Shown here: piece by piece, positions 1 to 4,600 of the stretch
How positions within the stretch are numbered: the stretch's first letter is position 1
How the letters are laid out: every line of letters starts with the position of its first letter
NCBI GenBank assembly: GCA_031279155.1
Contig: JAITJB010000149.1
Coordinates: forward strand, 1-6,348
DNA: 6,348 bases
Source: Deltaproteobacteria bacterium
GTDB taxonomy: Bacteria > Desulfobacterota > Desulfarculia > Adiutricales > Adiutricaceae
Direction: 5' to 3'
Notes under the pieces: model-generated
Told to the model about the DNA's origin: nothing
The model's database searches: none
What the model saw: the letters and a program-made list of their open reading frames with translations, nothing else
Translations under genes and position numbers: made by a program

Positions 1-952
1 TGCCGGGGTCCTCTCCCTGATAGTAAACCGAATATCTGGTCTTGCCCCAGGCAAAGGCGCCTTCAAAACCGATGGAGAAAGCGCCCCAGGTTTGGGTGAA
101 GGCCGGATTAATTACGAAAGTATAATCCTTCTCCGTGCCAACAACCAAAGAACCATTGGTATAACCATTAGCTCCAGGGTCTAAATAATCAAGCAGATCC
201 TCAAGGCCATCACCTATAAGGAAATTGCTAACACCGGATACTGTATAATTGCCATTAACACTTTGATTATAGGCAGCATTAACATTAACAGACTTGTCAC
301 GATGATAAATGAAGCCAAGGCTGGCGCCGCCACCGTCCCAAGTGTACCGGGGCTCAATGCCAAAGCGGTCGATATCGCCGTCTTTCACATTTGCGTTCCC
401 AGTGTTAGAAGAATACTTAAAGTAGTAAGCGGCCAGACCAAAGCCATTGTCAAAGCTCTTGTTGTAGGTAATGCCGTCTACGACATCGTCGAAGTCGAAA
501 ACCTTACCGCCAGCATAAAAGTTGCCGTGGATGCCCCAAGAGAGATTGTGACCAAGGGTGAACAAACCGCCGTCGGTACCAGGCGATCCATCAGCCAAAC
601 GACCGATGCGGACCGTGCCCCAAGGCTGCTTGATGGTGGCGAAGAAGGCCCTGGACTGAGCGTTGATACGAGCGCCAACTCCATACTCGCCCCAATTTGC
701 CCAGTGAGGCGCCCGAATCTGCCAAGTCACATCAATTTCTTCGGTAGCATGGAAGACCAACTGGAACTGAAAACGGTGCCTGAACATTGAAGTTTTTGAA
801 GCGGCGTCGTCATTCCAACCGCGTTCGTAATTAACAACATTAAAATGCTGCAAGCGGTAGTAACCGCTAAAATCAACGGCGGTCTCGGCTAAAGCCGGAA
901 CCGCCATGGCCACCAGCATAACGCCGATGGCTAACGATAAAATCTTTTTCAT
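1..952 (-). CDS. Outer-membrane porin / beta-barrel protein, N-terminal part (3' end beyond left edge)
   Basis: The minus strand is open from an ATG at 952 to the left edge, giving 317 codons and no stop. Residues 1-22 form a signal peptide: a KK start, a hydrophobic core and an ALA cleavage motif before E23. The mature part starts ETAVDFSGYYRLQ and continues as alternating aromatic/polar stretches separated by Gly/Asp/Asn-rich turns, for example DGITYNKSFDNGFGLAAYYF. This is typical of general porins, which form diffusion channels in the outer membrane. The start is supported by AAGGAG about 7 nt upstream. The pattern resembles porins of sulfate-reducer-type Deltaproteobacteria, but I cannot name a family or substrate. 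The C-terminal strand with the usual terminal aromatic residue is outside the window. The 175-residue plus-strand frame inside this gene is an antisense shadow. I am confident in the barrel class, less so in 'porin' over another barrel. Confidence 0.85.
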   Translation of the reverse strand, partial: MKKILSLAIGVMLVAMAVPALAETAVDFSGYYRLQHFNVVNYERGWNDDAASKTSMFRHRFQFQLVFHATEEIDVTWQIRAPHWANWGEYGVGARINAQSRAFFATIKQPWGTVRIGRLADGSPGTDGGLFTLGHNLSWGIHGNFYAGGKVFDFDDVVDGITYNKSFDNGFGLAAYYFKYSSNTGNANVKDGDIDRFGIEPRYTWDGGGASLGFIYHRDKSVNVNAAYNQSVNGNYTVSGVSNFLIGDGLEDLLDYLDPGANGYTNGSLVVGTEKDYTFVINPAFTQTWGAFSIGFEGAFAWGKTRYSVYYQGEDPG

Positions 953-1057
953 CCTGTTTCTCCTTGATGAAAATGGTGATAACCAAATACGAACCTCCTA
1001 AATACCAGCCCAACGACGGGATTGGTATGCGCCCAATTTGGTCTGTATATTGGTTTT

Positions 1058-1071
1058 CCGCTATGTAGCGG
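1058..1071 (-). promoter_or_regulatory. Hairpin near the predicted 5' end of the porin mRNA
   Basis: The sequence CCGCTATGTAGCGG has perfect 6-bp arms (CCGCTA/TAGCGG). Given the predicted -10 at 1076-1081, the transcript should begin close to 1069, so this stem-loop would lie at or very near the mRNA 5' end, ahead of a leader of about 115 nt. Hairpins at this position are known to protect long-lived porin mRNAs such as ompA from 5'-dependent decay. The role here is inferred from position and pairing only. Confidence 0.4.
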
Positions 1072-1075
1072 GGCT

Positions 1076-1106
1076 TTTATAATGCCCAACGGTGGCAGCT
1101 TATCAA
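1076..1106 (-). promoter_or_regulatory. Candidate sigma-70 promoter for the porin
   Basis: On the minus strand there is TTGATA (1101-1106, 5 of 6 to the -35 consensus) and TATAAA (1076-1081, 5 of 6 to the -10 consensus), separated by 19 bp. The spacing is longer than the usual 17 bp, which lowers confidence. It lies about 125 bp upstream of the porin ATG. Confidence 0.4.
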
Positions 1107-1180
1107 AAAAACTCTAGACTTGCAACTATTTTTTTGACAATTTCTGCGGCCCTTTGATCGAGCAACGACGAAAATTAATT

Positions 1181-1196
1181 TGCAAAAATTAAGCCA
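1181..1196 (-). promoter_or_regulatory. Candidate sigma-54 (-24/-12) promoter upstream of the porin
   Basis: Minus-strand TGGCTTAATTTTTGCA fits the sigma-54 consensus TGGCAC-R-N4-TTGC-W apart from TT in place of AC. The near-invariant GG and GC dinucleotides are present with exactly 10 bp between them. Transcription would start near 1169 and read into the porin gene with a leader of about 215 nt. A single 16-bp match in an AT-rich spacer can occur by chance, so this is only a candidate. Confidence 0.35.
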
Positions 1197-1206
1197 AATC
1201 AAACAT

Positions 1207-1235
1207 AAAAAAACATTCTATAATTTCGGGATGTT
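1207..1235 (-). terminator. Weak terminator-like element after the reductase
   Basis: On the minus strand, short arms AACAT (1231-1235) and ATGTT (1212-1216) are followed directly by a run of T (complement of 1207-1213). The stem is only 5 bp and AT-rich, so termination efficiency would be low. It lies about 130 bp past the reductase stop and just before the sigma-54-like site, a sensible place for an operon end. Confidence 0.25.
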
Positions 1236-1363
1236 AGCCTGGATGCTACTGGCGGCTGAATACTGACTATGTAGAAAAAATACCACTATCAGAGGCCTTA
1301 TTGAGCATTTTCGGCCACAATTGGCCAATGATTCTAATGACATCCAAGCCAAGGGCGAAATCT

Positions 1364-2533
1364 TCAAACCGCGTAAAGCTTGGCTGTTTGGGCTAGGAAA
1401 TCTGGAATGGTGATGTGCTGCGGGCACTTTTCTTCGCACTCCCTACAGCCAACACAATTTTCGGCCCTCTCAGGCTGGGAGACCTGGACGCCATAAAAAT
1501 AATGGCATCGTTCTTTAGCTTCCTGGGCATCAAAGAGATAGTATTGGTTGAGGAAGCCTAAGTTCTTGGGAATGTCTACGCCAGATGAGCAGGGCATACA
1601 GTAACCGCAGGCCGTGCAGTTGGTTTTCATCCTGGACTCGAAAAAGGCCCTGACTTGATCGATGGCCGCCAAATCAGCCTGGTTAAACTTCCCGTCAGTC
1701 CAGCTCTCAGCTATGGCCAGGTTTTCAAGGACCTGTCCTAAGGTGCTCATGCCGCTTAAAACTACCGAGATCTCTTTTTGAGCCCACAGCCAATTAAAGC
1801 CCCAAGCCGGGAGCGACCAGTCAGGGCGAGCCTTAGCCATGATAGCCCGGGGACCATCGGGCACGTGATCGACCAGAAAACCTCCCCTTAAAGGCTCCAT
1901 AATGACCAGGCCGATACCTTTTTTGGCCGCCAGCTCAGCTCCGGCTATGCCGGCCTGATAATCTCTATCGAGATAATTATATTGGATTTGGGCCATGGCC
2001 CAATCATAGCTACCGACGATGCGCTCGAAGAGACTGTAGTTATCATGAAAGGAGAAGGATGGATACTTAATGCGACCGTCTCTTACGGCCTCATCAAAAA
2101 ACTCCCTGATCCCCATCTCAACTAAGCCATCCCACACTGAAGCGTTTAAATTGTGGGCCAAGTAGAAATCGATTTGGCTTGTCTTAAGGCGTTTAAGCTG
2201 CTCATCTAAAAAGCGATCCATGTCCTCGCGCTTTTTAACTAACCAGGTTGGTAGTTTAGTTGCCAATAAGACTTTTTGGCGGTAACCATCGCTTAAAGCT
2301 TCGGCCACTAGCGGCTCGCTGGCCCCTGGCTGGTTGCGGTCAACCGAAGGGTGATAGGGGTAGGCGGTGTCGACGTAATTGATCCCACGGTCAATACAAC
2401 GCCTGATCATCTCAATAGCTTGAGGGCGATCGATCTGATCCGGCTTAGGACCAACTAAAGGCAGTCTCATCGAGCCAAAACCTAGGATTGAAACTAATTC
2501 CCCGGTCTGGCCAATTTTTCTCTTGGGTATCAT
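1364..2533 (-). CDS. Aldo/keto reductase with C-terminal iron-sulfur domain
   Basis: A 389-residue cytoplasmic oxidoreductase of the COG1453 type. Residues 5 to about 290 form the NAD(P)H-dependent aldo/keto reductase barrel: opening GQTGELVSILGFGSMRLP, a likely catalytic tetrad of D55, Y58 (or Y60), K93 and H127, and the late barrel motif GLVIMEPLRGG. Residues 306-370 hold eight cysteines in two groups, C306/C309/C312/C315 (each spaced by two) and C360/C363/C366/C370 followed by Pro, as expected for binding two [4Fe-4S] clusters. The ferredoxin-like tail implies electron transfer to or from another redox partner and suits anaerobic metabolism. The substrate cannot be read from sequence. The ATG at 2533 matches the usual family N-terminus, though no strong ribosome binding site precedes it. 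The gene follows the AMMECR1 gene on the same strand after 100 bp and could be co-transcribed with it. Confidence 0.93.
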   Translation of the reverse strand: MIPKRKIGQTGELVSILGFGSMRLPLVGPKPDQIDRPQAIEMIRRCIDRGINYVDTAYPYHPSVDRNQPGASEPLVAEALSDGYRQKVLLATKLPTWLVKKREDMDRFLDEQLKRLKTSQIDFYLAHNLNASVWDGLVEMGIREFFDEAVRDGRIKYPSFSFHDNYSLFERIVGSYDWAMAQIQYNYLDRDYQAGIAGAELAAKKGIGLVIMEPLRGGFLVDHVPDGPRAIMAKARPDWSLPAWGFNWLWAQKEISVVLSGMSTLGQVLENLAIAESWTDGKFNQADLAAIDQVRAFFESRMKTNCTACGYCMPCSSGVDIPKNLGFLNQYYLFDAQEAKERCHYFYGVQVSQPERAENCVGCRECEEKCPQHITIPDFLAQTAKLYAV

Positions 2534-2549
2534 GGCTCAAAACTTTCTT

Positions 2550-2610
2550 ACTTACTTGCAAGCAGGCAATCAATCAAGCAAGCATGCTTATCTGCCTGCC
2601 TGATTGCTTT
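2550..2610. repeat. Tetranucleotide-rich dyad between the AMMECR1 and reductase genes
   Basis: This stretch consists largely of four-base units (TTAC, AATC, AAGC, CTGC), several repeated twice in a row. It contains nested inverted repeats: GCAGGCA (2562-2568) with TGCCTGC (2593-2599), GCAATCA (2566-2572) with TGATTGC (2601-2607), and a perfect central palindrome AAGCATGCTT (2580-2589). On the minus strand it lies just before the reductase start and has no T-run after it, so it is not a standard terminator. It could be an mRNA hairpin in an operon spacer or an operator. Confidence 0.6.
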
Positions 2611-2633
2611 TGGAAAAAAACAAAATTATCAAT

Positions 2634-3215
2634 TTAATTGGGGCTTTTGTCGGTGAAGGCCGGGGCAGTGAACACCAGAAGCTGCGCTTGGGGATCTTGC
2701 CAGGCGTTGGGATTAAGACCAGCTTTAACCGCCGTGTGTCTGGCAAACTCAATAGCTGACCAGCCCTGCTCTTCGGCCACCACTGGCAATAAGACGCCGC
2801 GCCCATGGGGATGGAGGAGAAATAATCCATCGCGGCCAATGACGACATCGGCGATGTCGGCCAGGGGTTTGGGTTCGGTCAAAACCGAGATGGTAATCTC
2901 CAGATCCTTAAGCTCTGAGGCGGCCAAGGGCTCAAAGCGCGGGTCTTTGAAGCCGGCGGCTAAAACCATCTCCTGGATGGAATCAGCTAGGGGACATGAA
3001 AACTCGAATCGACCAATGCAGCCCCTTAGTTGATCAAATTTCTTTAAAGTAACAAAGACCCCGCCTTTGAGGCTTTTTAAAGCTTGCGGGGCTGGAGGCG
3101 GGGACTTGTGGTTGAGCCTGGCCAAAAGGATTTGGCGGCACCAGGCTAAGATTTCAGCTTTGAGAGAATCGGTTAACTCACCAGAGCTGTTTAGGTTATT
3201 ATCATCTTCTTTCAT
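2634..3215 (-). CDS. amrA: AMMECR1-domain protein (AmmeMemoRadiSam system protein A type)
   Basis: A 193-residue protein that is essentially one AMMECR1 domain. The family signature LRGCIG is at residues 63-68, preceded by GGVFVTLKK (51-59). It is followed by the conserved DPRFEPL (91-97), EITISVL (106-112), GRDGLFL and GRGVLLPVVAEEQGW (138-152), and by KAGLNPNAWQDP near the end. In many bacteria this protein is encoded with a Memo-like protein and a radical SAM enzyme (the AmmeMemoRadiSam set). Neither partner is in this window, so the gene symbol is by family only. The biochemical role is not established; an action on a modified small substrate or RNA has been suggested for the family. The ATG at 3215 is supported by GAGG 5 nt upstream. 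The next gene downstream is the iron-sulfur aldo/keto reductase, so a short operon is possible. Confidence 0.9.
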   Translation of the reverse strand: MKEDDNNLNSSGELTDSLKAEILAWCRQILLARLNHKSPPPAPQALKSLKGGVFVTLKKFDQLRGCIGRFEFSCPLADSIQEMVLAAGFKDPRFEPLAASELKDLEITISVLTEPKPLADIADVVIGRDGLFLLHPHGRGVLLPVVAEEQGWSAIEFARHTAVKAGLNPNAWQDPQAQLLVFTAPAFTDKSPN

Positions 3216-3292
3216 GGTTGCCTCGTTACACGCGGCCCGGTCTCAGCCAAAAACAAACCACCATGGCCAACCCGGGGCGGAAGGGGCCAAAA

Positions 3293-3321
3293 AAACTAAA
3301 ATCTCACTAAACTTAAGTCAA
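3293..3321 (-). promoter_or_regulatory. Weak candidate promoter for the AMMECR1 gene
   Basis: Minus-strand TTGACT (3316-3321, 5 of 6 to the -35 consensus) lies 17 bp from TAGTTT (3293-3298, only 3 of 6 to the -10 consensus). Its position between the upstream terminator and the gene makes sense. The poor -10 keeps confidence low. Confidence 0.25.
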
Positions 3322-3428
3322 GCCATTTGACCGGCTTATTTAAAGTTAGGCTAACAGAGAAATTTTACTACCATATGGTTACTTTGTCCACGCCCGGCCA
3401 AGACGGAGGCTAATGCTGTGCTAGTGCC

Positions 3429-3510
3429 GACCTAAAGTTAAAGCCAATCCAGAGTTAAATCCAACCTAAAGCCAACCTAAGCTAAAACCAAGCCAAAAGT
3501 AAAACAAAGC
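3429..3510. repeat. Degenerate short direct repeats (about CTAAAGCCAA)
   Basis: Several imperfect copies of a 10-12 bp motif related to CCTAAAGCCAA follow one another here, for example GACCTAAAG, CAACCTAAAGCCAA, CCTAAGCTAAAACCAAGCC and ACAAAGCC. The string TAAAACCAAGCC recurs near 3627 beyond the terminator. The plus strand is strongly C+A biased across the patch. It looks like decayed simple-sequence expansion rather than coding DNA. Confidence 0.45.
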
Positions 3511-3521
3511 CTTAATCATCG

Positions 3522-3567
3522 AAAAAAACCCGCCCCGGTCGAATATTTTCGCTTCGACAGGGGCGGG
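3522..3567 (-). terminator. Strong rho-independent terminator
   Basis: On the minus strand, CCCGCCCC-T-GTCGAA pairs with TTCGAC-C-GGGGCGGG around a 9-nt loop, with one T/C mismatch (3559 and 3537), and is followed immediately by seven T. The plus-strand arms are 3529-3543 and 3553-3567, and the T-run is the complement of 3522-3528. It lies about 115 bp past the stop codon of the unrecognised 132-residue gene and should end that transcript. This insulates the AMMECR1 gene from read-through. Confidence 0.9.
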
Positions 3568-3682
3568 CTTAGAGCAGAGTTAATTGGTTTGCGCTAGGGT
3601 AAACCCATTTTCTCTGGTTAGAGGTTAAAACCAAGCCGAGGCCATATGGAACGGGCCGACGGCCTTTTCGCGAATAGAGGCT

Positions 3683-4081
3683 TTAAAGATGAAGCCCCGT
3701 CTTCGTCTGTGCACTGTCCAGCTTCAGCTCGTTGAGACACTGGGCCAAGCGATGGTAATCCGACAACAAGATCGTGTTGTTAGCTAGAGCATCCAATGTC
3801 CGGTCCTTGAGCAAGAGAAAGAGTCTCTCCGTTTCCATAAAACGGACCGAGCGGAGCACGCGCCCCTGCCAGGTGTCATTTAGGTCGCTCAGGGCCTGCG
3901 AGACGGCAGCCGAGTAGGATGGACTTCGACAGTCCGGCTTGATGGTCTCCGAAATGTCTTGGGCATCCCCATGGTGACAAACCAATAAACGCCGAATGGT
4001 TCGCAAAAGGCGCTCACGGGTGCCACCCAAGCCGCCGGCTAAAATGCTGGCCGTCAGCTCGTAGTCTTTTAGCATGCCCAT
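3683..4081 (-). CDS. Unrecognised 132-residue protein
   Basis: I do not recognise this protein. The ATG at 4081 is chosen because a perfect GGAGG lies 5 nt upstream; the longer version from 4162 has no ribosome binding site and would read through a terminator-like hairpin. The product begins MGMLKDYELTASILAGGLGG, is probably largely helical, rich in Leu, Arg and Asp, and lacks a signal peptide or membrane segment. A basic stretch TRERLLRTIRRLL (21-33) leads into CHHGD (35-39), and further cysteines are C51 and C115. A long helical second half (residues 56-120) could support dimerisation. No catalytic or DNA-binding motif stands out. It is a single-gene unit with its own leader upstream and a strong terminator downstream, divergent from the AEC permease. 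The strong start signal and terminator argue that it is a real gene. Confidence 0.65.
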   Translation of the reverse strand: MGMLKDYELTASILAGGLGGTRERLLRTIRRLLVCHHGDAQDISETIKPDCRSPSYSAAVSQALSDLNDTWQGRVLRSVRFMETERLFLLLKDRTLDALANNTILLSDYHRLAQCLNELKLDSAQTKTGLHL

Positions 4082-4086
4082 GTTTT

Positions 4087-4091
4087 CCTCC
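4087..4091 (-). promoter_or_regulatory. Ribosome binding site that sets the start of the 132-residue gene
   Basis: Minus-strand GGAGG lies 5 nt before the ATG at 4081. A second ATG at 4075 is 6 nt further on and is in frame, but less well spaced. This site excludes the longer start at 4162. Confidence 0.75.
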
Positions 4092-4113
4092 GTGAAACAT
4101 GTCCCAAAAAGGG

Positions 4114-4137
4114 AAAAAATCTCGGCATCCTTGCCGA
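4114..4137 (-). terminator. Terminator-like hairpin in the leader of the 132-residue gene (possible attenuator)
   Basis: On the minus strand TCGGCA-AGGA-TGCCGA forms a 6-bp stem with a 4-nt loop, followed after GA by six T. It lies 33 bp before the start codon at 4081, so if it works it would end transcription before the gene. The stem is short, so strength would be moderate at best. Confidence 0.4.
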
Positions 4138-4243
4138 TACGACAATTACGTCGACATCCCATATCTTTTGTCTGCCGACGCTATCAACTTATCCTTTCTG
4201 GCGCTCCGACTCACCAAAAATCCATTCGGAATGCGGTTGGTTT

Positions 4244-4285
4244 CTAGTCTTTCCCTAAGTCATAGAGGTCTACGACCGCCTTCAT
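4244..4285 (-). CDS. Possible 13-residue leader peptide
   Basis: A minimal frame on the minus strand encodes MKAVVDLYDLGKD and a TAG stop. AAGG lies about 4 nt before its ATG. It sits in the leader of the 132-residue gene, about 100 bp before the terminator-like hairpin, the usual order of leader-peptide attenuation. The peptide is not strongly enriched in a single amino acid (three Asp, two Val, two Leu), so classical amino-acid attenuation is not obvious. A chance frame this short is quite likely. Confidence 0.2.
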   Translation of the reverse strand: MKAVVDLYDLGKD

Positions 4286-4341
4286 AAGACCTTACGCATT
4301 TCTTATCGGCATGAAGTAGAAAAAAGATTAGAACTTTTTTA

Positions 4342-4363
4342 CTATAATTATTTTATATTATAG
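4342..4363. promoter_or_regulatory. AT-rich dyad with -10-like hexamers on both strands
   Basis: CTATAAT (4342-4348) and ATTATAG (4357-4363) are perfect inverted arms 8 bp apart. Each arm contains an exact TATAAT, one on each strand, so the dyad could hold the -10 boxes of divergent promoters for the 132-residue gene and the AEC permease. No good -35 box is seen 16-18 bp from either, so the assignment is tentative. Confidence 0.35.
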
Positions 4364-4433
4364 CCAAAGAACATTCACGGTTCATCCAAGATCGTTAGAA
4401 AAAGGTAAAATTTGGACCCACCAGACCGAGAAC

Positions 4434-4448
4434 ATACCTAAGAGGTAT
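4434..4448 (+). promoter_or_regulatory. Small perfect hairpin in the permease leader
   Basis: ATACCT-AAG-AGGTAT forms a perfect 6-bp stem with a 3-nt loop. It lies about 150 bp upstream of the permease start, inside the region that would be its transcript leader. A regulatory role is possible but unproven. Confidence 0.3.
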
Positions 4449-4525
4449 AGCTGCAACTCTTTTAAAAATACCATTTCCTTGGGCGCAACTTCGGCCCGCC
4501 CAATAATAGAGCCACTTTTAGCCTT

Positions 4526-4555
4526 GATAGCTATAGAAAAATACGGCTATCTTTT
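4526..4555 (+). promoter_or_regulatory. Inverted repeat followed by T-run ahead of the permease
   Basis: GATAGC (4526-4531) and GCTATC (4546-4551) are perfect inverted arms with a 14-nt loop, followed by TTTT. This resembles a weak terminator in the plus direction about 45 bp before the permease start. It could be an attenuator, but the 6-bp stem and large loop make it weak. Confidence 0.25.
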
Positions 4556-4586
4556 ACACCTGGCCATGGTGTGTTAACCTATGCCC

Positions 4587-4591
4587 AGAGG
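4587..4591 (+). promoter_or_regulatory. Ribosome binding site favouring the TTG start of the permease
   Basis: AGAGG lies 9 nt before TTG at 4601. No comparable motif precedes the GTG at 4571, the only other upstream start codon in frame. Confidence 0.45.
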
Positions 4592-4600
4592 TATGTTAAC

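Larger units (their letters stand above)
953..1363. other. Non-coding region upstream of the porin
   Basis: This 411-bp stretch lies between the reductase stop codon and the porin start and holds no convincing gene. Reading on the minus strand it contains a weak terminator-like element after the reductase, a sigma-54-like site, a sigma-70-like promoter, a hairpin near the predicted transcript start and the porin ribosome binding site. A 10-bp palindrome ATTGGCCAAT (1320-1329) sits about 125-150 bp upstream of the sigma-54-like site, within the range where activator sites are found, but nothing else supports it as an operator. A short inverted repeat ATTGG/CCAAT (1021-1025 and 1033-1037) could form a second small hairpin in the porin leader. 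Confidence 0.6.
3216..3682. other. Non-coding region upstream of the AMMECR1 gene
   Basis: This 467-bp gap shows no convincing gene on either strand. Reading on the minus strand it contains a strong terminator for the preceding gene, then a CA-rich (TG-rich on the minus strand) patch of degenerate short repeats, a weak promoter-like pair and the AMMECR1 ribosome binding site. A small GGCCgacGGCC hairpin occurs near 3654-3664. No tRNA or recognisable riboswitch was found. Confidence 0.55.
4082..4600. other. Divergent intergenic region between the 132-residue gene and the AEC permease
   Basis: This stretch of about 520 bp separates two divergent genes. From 4082 to about 4300 it appears to be the leader of the minus-strand gene, with a terminator-like hairpin and a possible leader peptide. 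An AT-rich block at 4315-4365 carries -10-like hexamers on both strands. From 4366 to 4600 it appears to be the leader of the permease, with small perfect hairpins. I could not match any of it to a known riboswitch class by eye. Confidence 0.5.

Noticed and set aside
263..790. 175-residue plus-strand open frame
   Set aside because: It lies antisense within the porin gene, which has a signal peptide, ribosome binding site and barrel pattern. The plus frame has no recognisable domain and no ribosome binding site.
2561..2590. Sigma-54 promoter ahead of the reductase
   Set aside because: GG and GC dinucleotides occur in the dyad, but the gap is 11 bp rather than the required 10, and the rest of the consensus is poor.
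2638..3330. Two plus-strand open frames opposite the AMMECR1 gene
   Set aside because: They are antisense to a gene with clear family motifs and are low-complexity translations of its codons.
3580..3682. tRNA or small RNA gene
   Set aside because: No cloverleaf arms, TTCGA loop or CCA end could be found; the only features are short hairpins.
4082..4162. 27-residue N-terminal extension of the 132-residue protein
   Set aside because: The ATG at 4162 has no ribosome binding site, and the extension covers the terminator-like hairpin, whereas ATG 4081 has a perfect GGAGG.
4571..4600. GTG at 4571 as the permease start
   Set aside because: It has no ribosome binding site and adds a polar ten-residue stretch before the first membrane helix. 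It remains possible, but TTG 4601 with AGAGG fits better.
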